From JASFQI01 sp050115555 (lineage in GTDB: Bacteria; Desulfobacterota; DSM-4660; Desulfatiglandales; HGW-15), in contig JASFQI010000209.1 of assembly GCA_050115555.1 (NCBI GenBank), positions 1-8,615 on the forward strand: a stretch of 8,615 nt of DNA, read 5' to 3'. Numbering within the stretch: position 1 is the stretch's first letter; the number at the start of each line of letters is the position of its first letter. This document shows positions 1 to 6,669 of this stretch, piece by piece. The translations under genes were made by a program, and so were the position numbers. The notes beneath the pieces are model-generated. The model was not told the origin of the DNA. It was given only the letters and a program-made list of their open reading frames with translations, and made no database searches.

Positions 1-657
1 CCCGGTTCTCAACCCATCCGAATCGCCCAGGGGCAGGACCGTGGTGCCGGGCACCGGGGGCATCTTGAGAAGGGCCGTATCCGTCACGCGGTCCAGTCCG
101 ATGATGCGGGCGGGAAAGTCGCGGCGTCCTTTAGAGAGGACCACGCGGATCTCCGTGGCGTTGTGAACCACGTGGGCATTGGTCAGAATGTACCCCTGCG
201 GATGGATGAGAAAGCCGGACCCGAGGGCGAAACCCTTATCCTGATAGGGAATGGGCATCCGGAAGGGGATCACGTCAAGCACACTGGACAGGATGGGGAT
301 CTTGAAGGGAAGCAGATCATTGGGTGAGATGCCGAAGCGGATTTTTCGCTCCACCAGCTTCAGCGTGTAGAGGTTGACCACGCCTCCCTGGACGGTCTCC
401 ACGATGTCCGCAATGGTGTGGTTGTCGATCGGGACACGTTGGACGCGCTCTCCCTGCGGTTTTTCCACCCACAACCGGCTCAGATCCAGGTCCTGATGCT
501 TCAGGTCTCGAAACCGCTTGTCAAAGACCGGGGCTTCGTCATCCACCAGAGTCTTATCCGTGGATTCGGCCTTGTTGGAGACCGAGCAGGCAGGGAGGGC
601 CAGGAGGAGGGTCGCCAAGAGGATGCAGGTCCACGTCTTGATTGAGAATCGGTACAA
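1..657 (-). CDS. HtrA/DegP-like serine protease, lipoprotein, 3' end outside window
   Basis: The 219 visible codons encode the N-terminal part of a trypsin-fold S1C (HtrA/Deg) protease, a family that degrades or senses misfolded envelope proteins. Residues 6-24 form a lysine-led hydrophobic signal ending in a lipobox, LPAC, with the lipidated Cys at 24, so an outer- or inner-membrane-anchored lipoprotein is expected. After a linker of about 60 residues, the segment VETVQGGVVNLY (86-97) matches the usual start of HtrA protease domains. GSGFLIHPQGYILTNAHVV (146-164) carries the catalytic His162, and VTDTALLKM (191-199) carries the catalytic Asp193. The catalytic Ser (GNSGG) and any PDZ domain would lie beyond base 1. 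The start is TTG at 657: an in-frame TAA lies 15 nt upstream, no other start codon lies between, and AGGAGG sits 6 nt before it. The gene follows the AI-2E family gene on the same strand by 77 nt, so co-transcription is likely. Whether it is DegP-, DegQ- or DegS-like cannot be decided here. Confidence 0.9.
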   Translation of the reverse strand, partial: MYRFSIKTWTCILLATLLLALPACSVSNKAESTDKTLVDDEAPVFDKRFRDLKHQDLDLSRLWVEKPQGERVQRVPIDNHTIADIVETVQGGVVNLYTLKLVERKIRFGISPNDLLPFKIPILSSVLDVIPFRMPIPYQDKGFALGSGFLIHPQGYILTNAHVVHNATEIRVVLSKGRRDFPARIIGLDRVTDTALLKMPPVPGTTVLPLGDSDGLRTG

Positions 658-671
658 AGGACACCTCCTTT
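655..671 (-). promoter_or_regulatory. Ribosome-binding site and TTG start enclosed in a 6-bp hairpin
   Basis: On the minus strand the sequence AAAGGAGGTGTCCTTTG holds the Shine-Dalgarno AGGAGG (664-669) and the TTG start (655-657). AAAGGA (666-671) pairs perfectly with TCCTTT (656-661) around a 4-nt GGTG loop, so the folded mRNA would hide the Shine-Dalgarno and two bases of the start codon. A competing 5-bp pair, ACACC with GGTGT (661-679), overlaps the same site. The pairing is read directly from sequence; a regulatory role is inference. Confidence 0.5.
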
Positions 672-734
672 AAGGGTGTTGAGCGCCGGATTTCACGCAT
701 GGGTGTGAAAGGGTAGGGCTCCAGACTCGTGCAT

Positions 735-1790
735 TCAGGTGTCGTCTTCCTCCGCATCCTGCTTTCCCGCAACAGGCGCCGGCGAGCCCGATCCCAGGAG
801 AATGGCGATTCCCCGGGTGTCCGAACGGCTCTCCATGGCGATCTTGACGATCATGGTGAGCGGGACGGAGAGCAGCATGCCCACGGGTCCCAGGACCCAG
901 CCCCAGAACACGAGGGAGAGGAACACGATCAGGGTGGACAGTCCAAGGCTGCGTCCCATGAACCGGGGCTCCAGGACGCTCCCGAACGCCACGTTGATCA
1001 CCACGTAGCCCAGGGCGGTCAAGAGGGCGGCGCCCACACTCAGCTGGATCAAGGCCAGGAGACAGGCCGGAATAGCGGCAATGATCGAGCCGATGTTGGG
1101 GACGTAGTTCAGGAGAAAGGCCAGAAGCCCCCAGAGGATGGGGTAGTCCACGCCCAGAATGGTCAACCAGATCCAGACGGCGATTCCCGTGCACAGGCTG
1201 AACAGGGTCTTGATGGCCAGGTAGCGGTTCAGGCTTTCGATGAACCCCTGGAAACGCGACAGGGAATCGTCCGGATCGGTCAGTGCGGCCTGGAGCTTTT
1301 TCGGGAACCCCGAGGCCTCGAACAGGATGAACACCACGGTCAGGAGGATCATGAACACGTTCGTCAGCACGCCGCTCAACCCCCGGAGGGTGTTGGCCGC
1401 GATGCCCATGGCCTTGCCGGGATTGATGGTGTCCGTGATAATCTTGCTCGAGACGTGGAGCCCCATGCCCTCGAGCCAGTTCAGGACGCCCGTGGTCTTG
1501 GCGGCGAGGCGCTCCTGGTACACGGGGAGGTTGCTGGAGAAGCCGTTCAGGGACGTCCCCACAAACGCGGTCAGGACCAGCCCGATGCCCAGGATGAACA
1601 CCAGGACCGTGCAGACGGCCACGCCGTTGGGGAGGCCTCTTCGTTTCAGCCAGAAGAGGAAGGGCGTGCAGATGATCGCGATGAAGACCGCCAGTAGAAA
1701 CGGGACCAGGATGGAGCTGGCCGCGCGCATGCCGGCCACCACGACCACAAAGGCCGCTGCCGTGACGAGAAACCGGTTTCCTCCGGACAT
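735..1790 (-). CDS. AI-2E family transporter (PerM/YdiK-like membrane protein)
   Basis: A 351-residue polytopic membrane protein of the AI-2E/PerM (UPF0118) family. Members have been linked to export of autoinducer-2 or to sodium/proton antiport; the substrate here cannot be told. Hydrophobic segments lie at about 8-46 and 58-80, then a soluble stretch 82-135 typical of the family, and further membrane segments at about 140-157, 195-212, 217-262 and 285-317. The family signatures are clear: LNYVPNIGSIIAAIP (227-241), EPRFMGRSLGLSTL (274-287) and GPVGMLLSVPLT (301-312). I chose ATG 1790 rather than the in-frame ATG 40 codons upstream because GGAGGGAG lies about 8 nt before it, the protein then begins like its relatives, and the extra 40 residues are polar and lie in the divergent promoter region. 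The C-terminal tail (after about 335) is short and acidic. The gene is divergent from trkH and precedes the HtrA-like protease gene, probably in one transcript. Confidence 0.93.
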   Translation of the reverse strand: MSGGNRFLVTAAAFVVVVAGMRAASSILVPFLLAVFIAIICTPFLFWLKRRGLPNGVAVCTVLVFILGIGLVLTAFVGTSLNGFSSNLPVYQERLAAKTTGVLNWLEGMGLHVSSKIITDTINPGKAMGIAANTLRGLSGVLTNVFMILLTVVFILFEASGFPKKLQAALTDPDDSLSRFQGFIESLNRYLAIKTLFSLCTGIAVWIWLTILGVDYPILWGLLAFLLNYVPNIGSIIAAIPACLLALIQLSVGAALLTALGYVVINVAFGSVLEPRFMGRSLGLSTLIVFLSLVFWGWVLGPVGMLLSVPLTMIVKIAMESRSDTRGIAILLGSGSPAPVAGKQDAEEDDT

Positions 1791-1798
1791 GAAAAGGA

Positions 1799-1807
1799 CT
1801 CCCTCCC
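1799..1807 (-). promoter_or_regulatory. Ribosome-binding site that fixes the AI-2E transporter start
   Basis: The minus-strand GGGAGGGAG ends 8 nt before ATG 1790. No comparable site precedes the upstream in-frame ATG at 1910, so this supports the shorter, 351-residue protein. Confidence 0.7.
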
Positions 1808-1827
1808 TTGCCTTCAATTGGGCCATA

Positions 1828-1856
1828 AGAATGACACAGTACGGGTGATTTGTGAA
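1828..1856 (-). promoter_or_regulatory. Candidate sigma-70 promoter for the AI-2E transporter gene
   Basis: TTCACA (1851-1856, five of six bases of the consensus -35) is followed after 17 bp by CATTCT (1828-1833, three of six bases of the consensus -10). Transcription would begin near 1820 and give a leader of about 30 nt before ATG 1790. The -10 is poor, so this is only a candidate. Confidence 0.3.
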
Positions 1857-1950
1857 GGGCGTTCTTTTCCCGCTCGACCCCTGCCGGCTGCACCGCAGCC
1901 TGTCCACCAAAATTGCTTTTCAAGAGGGCAGGGGGCCGTGTTAGGATGTC

Positions 1951-1981
1951 GAGGTTCATCTCCGTTCCAGGAACCTCTTTT
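1951..1981 (+). promoter_or_regulatory. Inverted repeat with T-run in the trkH leader (attenuator or operator candidate)
   Basis: GAGGTTC (1951-1957) is exactly complementary to GAACCTC (1971-1977), with a 13-nt loop and TTTT immediately after (1978-1981). That is the layout of a weak intrinsic terminator, 13 nt before the trkH ATG. The loop side also contains an 11-bp palindrome, GTTCCAGGAAC (1964-1974), so a protein-binding operator is an alternative. I found no convincing trkH promoter; a weak TAGGAT at 1942-1947 would place the start site inside the repeat, which would favour the operator reading. Confidence 0.4.
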
Positions 1982-1994
1982 CCCCTAAGGATCC

Positions 1995-3452
1995 ATGAAC
2001 TATCGCGCCATTGCATACGTCCTGGGAACTTTGCTCATGGTGATCGGCGGTTCCATGATCCTCCCGATGATCTGCTCTGTCATCTATCGGGAAGGGGACC
2101 TGGCCCCGATTTCTCTCTCCGCTGCGATCACCGCAGGGTGCGGCGTGCTGCTGTGGGGGATGTTCCAGAAACACCGGGACGTCACGGTGCGGGACGGCAT
2201 CTTTGTCGCGGTGTTCGGGTGGATGCTCGTCTCCTTTTTCTCTGCACTCCCTTTCATGTTTCACGGGTCCATTCCCTCGCTCACGGACGCCTTCTTCGAG
2301 ATGATGTCCGGCTACACTACGAGCGGGGCGACCATCCTCACGGACATCGAGGTCGTGCCCCACGGGCTGCTGTTCTGGAGGAGCGAAACCCACCTTCTGG
2401 GAGGCATGGGGTTCCTGACCCTGACCGTCATCTTTCTGCCCCAGGGGATGGGGGGATTTCGTCTGTTTCGGGCGGAGTCGAGCCCCGGGCAGGTGATCAC
2501 GCGCGAGAAGTTCAGGCCCCGCAACAAGGACACCATGATCTGGCTGTGGCTGATCTACCTGCTCCTGAACGCGCTCCAGACCGGGATGCTGTGGCTGGGG
2601 GGCATGTCCCTGTTCGACTCGCTCTGCCACGCCTTTGGCACGGTTTCCACCTCGGGATACTCCCCCAAGAACGCCAGCATCGGGTTCTACAACAATGCCT
2701 ACTTCGACTGGGTGATCATCCTGTTCATGTTCCTGGGCGGCATGACCTTCATGCTGTTCTACCAGATGATGAGAGGGGATTTTAAGTCCCTGAAAATCAA
2801 CACGGAGTTCCGATGGTACGTGGGGTTTCTCGTGTTTTTCTGCGGTGCGGTGTCCCTGATCCTGTGGATCAACCACACGTACGCATCGGCGTTCGACTCG
2901 GTCCGCTACGGGACCTTTCAGGTCATGTCGCTCCTGACCACGACCGGGTTTACCACTGCGGACTATGAGCAATGGCCTCAAGCCGCACAGATGTTCCTGT
3001 TCGTGGTCTGCTTTATCGGGGCCTGCGCCGGATCGACCACGAGCGGCATCAAGGTCGTGCACTACATCCTCATATTCAAGTTCATGGTCACGGCGATCAA
3101 GAAGCTCTTTTTCCAGCCCCTGGCGGTCAAGGCCATCAAGCTGAACCAGAGCCCCGTGCCCATTCCCCTGGTTCACCTCGCAATCTGCTACTTCATCGTG
3201 AACATCTTTCTGGTCCTGGCCGGGGGCTGCTTTATGGTGCTGACAGACGACATGGACTACATCACCGCCATGAGCTCCATCATTGCCACCCTCATGAACA
3301 TCGGTCCGGGATTCGGGGCCATAGGCCCTTCGGAGAATTACGCGTTCATCTCGGATGCAGGCAAGTGGTTCCTGTCGTACAACATGCTGATCGGAAGGCT
3401 GGAGATGTTCTCCGCCCTGGTGGTCTTTTATCCTTCCTTCTGGAAGAAGTGA
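1995..3452 (+). CDS. trkH: Trk potassium uptake system, channel subunit TrkH
   Basis: A 485-residue inner-membrane protein of the TrkH/KtrB/HKT superfamily, the K+-conducting subunit that works with the cytoplasmic NAD/ATP-binding TrkA. The length fits TrkH (about 480). It is hydrophobic almost throughout and shows the four pore-loop selectivity regions: MSGYTTSGATIL (104-115), FGTVSTSGYS (214-223), LLTTTGFTT (313-321) and MNIGPGFG (434-441), each with its filter glycine. WRSETHLLGGMGFL (128-141) is the usual post-first-pore signature, and GSTTSGIKVVH (346-356) the conserved segment before a long inner helix. The start has TAAGGA only 3 nt upstream, which is short, but the N-terminus (MNYRAIAYVLGTLL) is typical of the family. 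The partner gene trkA lies about 0.6 kb downstream on the opposite strand, with a thioesterase gene between. The N-terminal half is complete, with no frameshift. Confidence 0.96.
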   Translation: MNYRAIAYVLGTLLMVIGGSMILPMICSVIYREGDLAPISLSAAITAGCGVLLWGMFQKHRDVTVRDGIFVAVFGWMLVSFFSALPFMFHGSIPSLTDAFFEMMSGYTTSGATILTDIEVVPHGLLFWRSETHLLGGMGFLTLTVIFLPQGMGGFRLFRAESSPGQVITREKFRPRNKDTMIWLWLIYLLLNALQTGMLWLGGMSLFDSLCHAFGTVSTSGYSPKNASIGFYNNAYFDWVIILFMFLGGMTFMLFYQMMRGDFKSLKINTEFRWYVGFLVFFCGAVSLILWINHTYASAFDSVRYGTFQVMSLLTTTGFTTADYEQWPQAAQMFLFVVCFIGACAGSTTSGIKVVHYILIFKFMVTAIKKLFFQPLAVKAIKLNQSPVPIPLVHLAICYFIVNIFLVLAGGCFMVLTDDMDYITAMSSIIATLMNIGPGFGAIGPSENYAFISDAGKWFLSYNMLIGRLEMFSALVVFYPSFWKK

Positions 3453-3464
3453 CAAAAAACCCTT

Positions 3465-3490
3465 TTCTCTCGCAAAGCCGCGAAGACGCC
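3465..3490. repeat. Probable fragment of a dispersed CGCAAAG-type intergenic repeat
   Basis: Just after the trkH stop the sequence TTCTCTCGCAAAGCCGCGAA runs on into GACGCC. It holds two degenerate copies of a short unit (CGCAAAGCC, then GCGAAGACG). From general memory, similar strings built from CGCAAAG/ACGCAAAG units recur between genes in many deltaproteobacterial genomes. Only one partial copy is visible here, so calling it a repeat rests on recognition, not on copies within the window. Confidence 0.4.
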
Positions 3491-3573
3491 GACAGGAAAG
3501 GAAAGACGGCAGCCGGGAGCGCTCGAGCAGGCTTCTGCAGAAAGGTCAAACCCAAGAGACAGCGAGGTTCCTC

Positions 3574-4029
3574 ATGAAGTCCGACTTTCGATTCTTTCAC
3601 ACACTGCGCGTCCGGTACTCGGAGATTGACGGACAGGGCATTGTGTTCAACGCCCACTACATGACCTATGCGGATGTGGGGATTGTGGAGTATTTCCGAT
3701 TTCTCGGCCTGGACATCGTGGAATTGGCCAGAGACGGCGTCATGGATATCGCCCTGGTGAAATCCACCCTGAACTTCAAGGCGTCCGCCGGTTTCGACGA
3801 CCTCCTGGAGATCGGCGTCCGGGTCAGCCGCCTGGGCAACTCCAGCTTCACCGTGGATTTCGAGATGTTCACGCCATCCCGGGACGAGCCCATCGTGGGG
3901 GTGCAATCCGTGTACGTGAACTACAACGAGGCGACCCGGTCGTCCGCACCCCTGCCGGACGTGTTTGTTTCCGCCGTAAAGAAGGCCGAAGGCATGGACA
4001 ATGCGACCCCGCCTGCTGAGCACGCATGA
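3574..4029 (+). CDS. Acyl-CoA thioesterase, 4HBT hot-dog fold (YbgC/FadM-like)
   Basis: A 151-residue cytoplasmic protein with a single hot-dog domain of the 4-hydroxybenzoyl-CoA thioesterase family, which hydrolyses acyl-CoA thioesters to free acid and CoA. The diagnostic N-terminal motif RYSEIDGQGIVFNAHYMTYA (14-33) contains the catalytic Asp19, followed by the long central helix (34-54) and the antiparallel strands of the hot-dog sheet (57-118). The C-terminal 25 residues are low-conservation tail. Length is normal for YbgC/FadM (about 130-150). GAGG lies 6 nt before ATG. It follows trkH by 121 bp on the same strand, so it may share a transcript, but nothing in its function links it to potassium uptake. 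The acyl substrate cannot be read from sequence; tol-pal genes, which accompany true ybgC, are absent here, so I give no gene symbol. Confidence 0.9.
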   Translation: MKSDFRFFHTLRVRYSEIDGQGIVFNAHYMTYADVGIVEYFRFLGLDIVELARDGVMDIALVKSTLNFKASAGFDDLLEIGVRVSRLGNSSFTVDFEMFTPSRDEPIVGVQSVYVNYNEATRSSAPLPDVFVSAVKKAEGMDNATPPAEHA

Positions 4030-4059
4030 GAAGAGCTATGAGGGTTTGATCCTGTGCGG

Positions 4060-5457
4060 TCAGTTGGAAAAGAGATCGCGGAGCCTTGGCACGTTCTGGG
4101 CCTCGCACACCGCGATCACCCGGTCATGCGCCTGGATGTGGGTGTTGCCGACCGCGGTTTCCCAGCGATCATCCCGAAACACGGCGCCGATGAGGATGGG
4201 CTCCTGTGAGGAGAGGTTCTGCTTGAAGAGAGGCGCCCGGGTAATCGGCGAGCCCGGCGCGGCCGTGAGCTCCACCACCTCCGTGTCGAACCCGTGGATG
4301 TGGGCCAGGGAAATGCCTCCTCCCCTTCGAATGAAGTTGAGGATTTCGTTCCCCGCCAGGATCTTTTTGTTCAGGGCGATATCCGTCCCGATGGTCGTGG
4401 CCAGGACCAGGTAGTCCTCCTTGTCCACCATGGCAATCGTCTTTCCCAGTCCCTTTGCCGCGCTCTTTTTCATCATGCCTTTTGCCAGAAGGCAGCTCAT
4501 GATGTTGATCTGGTTTTCCCCGGTCGTGGCCACGAAGATGTCCATGTCCTCGATGCCGCACTGGATGAACACGTTTTCGTCCATGCCGTTTCCGTGGAAC
4601 AGGCTGGTGTGATCGAGCCTCAGGGACAGGTCTTCCGCCTTCTTGGGGTCCTTTTCGATCAAACGCACGTCCACGGATTTTCCCAGCAGCTCGGCCACCC
4701 GGCTGCCCACCAGACCGCCTCCCAGGATCATCACGCTGTGGCTCTCCTCCTCTGTGATGCCCAGCGTGTGCATCAAGAGGGGGAGGTGCTCGCGGCCCGT
4801 CATGAAGAGGATCTGGTCCTGGGGAAGGATGGTATCGTCTCCGGTAGGGATGATCGTGCGGATGCCTCGGGCAATGGACACCACGCGGAAAGGGGACTCG
4901 GGATACGTGTGGGTAATGGCCTTAAGGGTCCTGCCCGTCATGGGCGAGCTCTCATCGACCCGAATGGCCAGGACCTGAACCCGGCCTTCGGCAATGTCGA
5001 TAATTTCGTTTCCCGCGGCTCGCCGGATCAACCGCACCGTCTCCTGGGCGGCCAGCTCCTCGGGATGAATGGCCAGGTCGATTTTCAGGTCACGGGCGTT
5101 GAGAATCGAGTCCTCCCTGCCGAATGTCCGGGAACGAACCCGGGCGATCTTTTTCTCGATCCCCGAGCGATCCGCCATGAGGGCGGCCACCATATTCACG
5201 GCGTCGTTGTCGGTGACGGCAATGAGGAAGTCGAAATGGGAAGGGCCGGCCTCCCGCCAGCAGGCCACATCCAGGGCGTCCCCTTTGATCACGCGGAAAT
5301 CCGAGAAATCCTCGAGCGGACCGGCCCCCTCGGGCGCCATTTCGATCGCCGTGATCGAGTAGCCCTCGTGCGAGAGGCGTTTCGCCAGGTAGAGGCCCAC
5401 GCCGCCCAGGCCCAGAATCAGGATGTTTTCAGGTTGTTGACGCTTTTTTAAGCGCAT
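4060..5457 (-). CDS. trkA: Trk potassium uptake system, NAD-binding regulatory subunit TrkA
   Basis: A 465-residue cytoplasmic protein with the standard TrkA layout of two RCK (TrkA-N plus TrkA-C) units; TrkA binds nucleotides and gates TrkH. The first Rossmann fold has GLGGVG (16-21), an acidic residue closing strand 2 (Glu39) and KGDALD (58-63). Its TrkA-C domain lies at about 150-232. The second Rossmann fold has GGGLVG (246-251), Glu268 in LIEKD and HGNGMDENV (288-296), with the second TrkA-C domain at about 382-455. Length matches the family (about 458). ATG 5457 leaves only nine residues before the first strand, so a later start is unlikely. No clear Shine-Dalgarno precedes it. The gene is convergent with the thioesterase gene (30-bp gap, no terminator seen) and is 186 nt downstream of the ACT protein gene, with its own candidate promoter. 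It should act on the TrkH encoded at 1995-3452. Confidence 0.96.
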   Translation of the reverse strand: MRLKKRQQPENILILGLGGVGLYLAKRLSHEGYSITAIEMAPEGAGPLEDFSDFRVIKGDALDVACWREAGPSHFDFLIAVTDNDAVNMVAALMADRSGIEKKIARVRSRTFGREDSILNARDLKIDLAIHPEELAAQETVRLIRRAAGNEIIDIAEGRVQVLAIRVDESSPMTGRTLKAITHTYPESPFRVVSIARGIRTIIPTGDDTILPQDQILFMTGREHLPLLMHTLGITEEESHSVMILGGGLVGSRVAELLGKSVDVRLIEKDPKKAEDLSLRLDHTSLFHGNGMDENVFIQCGIEDMDIFVATTGENQINIMSCLLAKGMMKKSAAKGLGKTIAMVDKEDYLVLATTIGTDIALNKKILAGNEILNFIRRGGGISLAHIHGFDTEVVELTAAPGSPITRAPLFKQNLSSQEPILIGAVFRDDRWETAVGNTHIQAHDRVIAVCEAQNVPRLRDLFSN

Positions 5458-5494
5458 AAAGATCGCCAGCCCGAAGCATGAGGTGGATGCGTAC

Positions 5495-5524
5495 AGCCTA
5501 CTGAAGAGATCATCGGGGTGTCAA
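5495..5524 (-). promoter_or_regulatory. Candidate sigma-70 promoter for trkA
   Basis: A perfect TTGACA (5519-5524) is followed after 18 bp by TAGGCT (5495-5500), which keeps the first, second and last bases of the -10 consensus. Transcription would start near 5488, leaving a leader of about 30 nt before ATG 5457. This suggests trkA can be expressed independently of the metV-metF run upstream on the same strand. Confidence 0.45.
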
Positions 5525-5643
5525 TCTTTTGAGAAGGCTTCACCTGCGGATTCCTCGCCCGCCTGAGGAGGGTCTGCGGTGAAAATCACAGGCCGTCTGG
5601 TTCGGGTCACGTTTCCCAGAAAAGGGTGTGCAGGCGGGAAGGC

Positions 5644-6663
5644 CTATGCGCGGAAGACGGATGGAACCTCGAAGCAGTTCTGAATCGCGTCCAGGGCCGC
5701 GTCGAGCTCCGAGGCCGGGATGGCGCCGGTAATGGAGGCGACCGTGCAGTTCAAGGCCAGGAGGTGCACGCCGTTCCCGTCGAGCGCGGTGAGGAGCTCG
5801 CTCGTGATGCCGTACCGGTCCCCGAAGTGGGGCCCGTTCATGGTGAAGACCGCTGCGGGAGTTTCCGTCGCTGTGGAAGGAATAGACACATAGGAATCGT
5901 CGGACGGTTCTGTGGATCCCACAACAGGCGCAGGAAGGCCGTACAGCACGTGCTCCCGGCCCGAGGTTCGCGAGGGTCCGAAGGTGATCAGGCTCAGGCG
6001 CTGGCCGAGGTCTGCGGCCTTTTCCAGGATCTCCGCCACGGGCGCGAGAGAGCCGTCCTCGAGCACATGAGAAACCAGCCTCTGGTTTTCCAGGCAGGTC
6101 ACCCCGTAGACCTTGGGCCGCTTTTCCTGGTACGAGGCCACCACCTCCTTGTAGAGCACCTCTTTGCCTTGCTGCGCGGTCTTCCATTCCTCGGGCGTAC
6201 GGTAGGTCTTGAACGTGAACGCCTCGAAAAGGATGCGGCTCGCAGGCTCGAGAAATGACTCCTGCATCACCAGGGAGATGGCCGAGGGCGAGTTGGCCAC
6301 GCCTTCCATGTGCAAGCCTTCCTTTTCAAAGGCCCGGAAGAGGGCGGCCGGCACGCCGGGGTTGCTCTGGTGCGGGAACAGGGAGAGCACCACGCACGCG
6401 TTGTTGTGGTGGAAGAGCTCCCCGAGCTCACCTCCCGTGAGAAGGCGCTCGGTGCGGGATGCATCCGCGGTCTCCACCACCAGGGTCGCGGCGCAGGCGC
6501 CTTGATCCGTTGTCATGGTGACGTAAGGGAGGTTGATTCCCGCTTCTGCAAACGTCCGGCTCAAGCCCAGGGGCATTTCTTCCCCCGGGGAGGGGCAGAG
6601 CAGGGTAAAAGCCGCCACTCCCTTGAGCACCTTGCTTCCATTCAGGCGGTTCCCGGCAGTCAT
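5644..6663 (-). CDS. Tandem ACT-domain protein, aspartokinase-regulatory-like, no catalytic domain
   Basis: A 339-residue soluble protein without signal peptide or membrane segment. The visible domains are ACT-like. Unit 1 is at about 12-78. Unit 2, about 88-150, includes FPHQSNPGVPAALFRAFEKE, close to the helix entry of aspartokinase ACT domains. A final unit at about 268-333 ends VASITGAIPASELDAALDAI, then CFEVP, like the C-terminus of aspartokinase. A fourth, weaker unit may lie at 183-243, separated from the last by a Ser/Thr/Pro-rich linker (244-268). ACT domains bind amino acids or other small metabolites and regulate enzymes. No kinase or other catalytic motif is present, so this is probably a stand-alone sensor; ligand and partner are unknown. 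It lies 24 nt downstream of the receiver gene on the same strand, downstream of metV-metF. No good Shine-Dalgarno precedes ATG 6663, so translational coupling is possible; GTG at codon 12 is an alternative start. Confidence 0.8.
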   Translation of the reverse strand: MTAGNRLNGSKVLKGVAAFTLLCPSPGEEMPLGLSRTFAEAGINLPYVTMTTDQGACAATLVVETADASRTERLLTGGELGELFHHNNACVVLSLFPHQSNPGVPAALFRAFEKEGLHMEGVANSPSAISLVMQESFLEPASRILFEAFTFKTYRTPEEWKTAQQGKEVLYKEVVASYQEKRPKVYGVTCLENQRLVSHVLEDGSLAPVAEILEKAADLGQRLSLITFGPSRTSGREHVLYGLPAPVVGSTEPSDDSYVSIPSTATETPAAVFTMNGPHFGDRYGITSELLTALDGNGVHLLALNCTVASITGAIPASELDAALDAIQNCFEVPSVFRA

Positions 6664-6669
6664 GACGAA

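Noticed and set aside
691..710. An inverted repeat TTTCAC/GTGAAA between the AI-2E transporter and protease genes as a possible terminator.
   Set aside because: The stem is only 6 bp, AT-rich at its outer end, with an 8-nt loop and no T-run on either strand.
670..2016. A 448-codon open frame on the minus strand overlapping the AI-2E transporter gene.
   Set aside because: It is Arg/Pro/Gly/His-rich with no domain, and is an out-of-frame shadow of a gene with unmistakable family signatures; long open frames are expected at this GC content.
1956..3455. A 499-codon open frame antisense to trkH.
   Set aside because: It is antisense to a complete TrkH with all four pore motifs and has the His/Asp/Glu/Gln-rich composition typical of antisense frames.
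4030..4059. A bidirectional terminator in the convergent gap between the thioesterase gene and trkA.
   Set aside because: The 30-bp gap shows no inverted repeat long enough to form a terminator stem.
4294..5451. A 385-codon open frame antisense to trkA.
   Set aside because: trkA is intact in the other strand with both Rossmann folds; the antisense product has no recognisable domain.
5440..5457. A CGCTT-TTTT-AAGCG hairpin and an A-AAA-AAG slippery heptamer at codons 2-6 of trkA, suggesting a terminator or programmed frameshift.
   Set aside because: The zero frame continues through all of TrkA, a shift at codon 4 would give no useful product, and a 5-bp stem inside the start of a gene is not a credible terminator.
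5458..5643. A small gene or RNA in the 186-bp gap between the ACT protein gene and trkA.
   Set aside because: Apart from the candidate trkA promoter I see only short imperfect pairings (for example TTCCC/GGGAA and TCCTC/GAGGA) and no reading frame with a ribosome-binding site.
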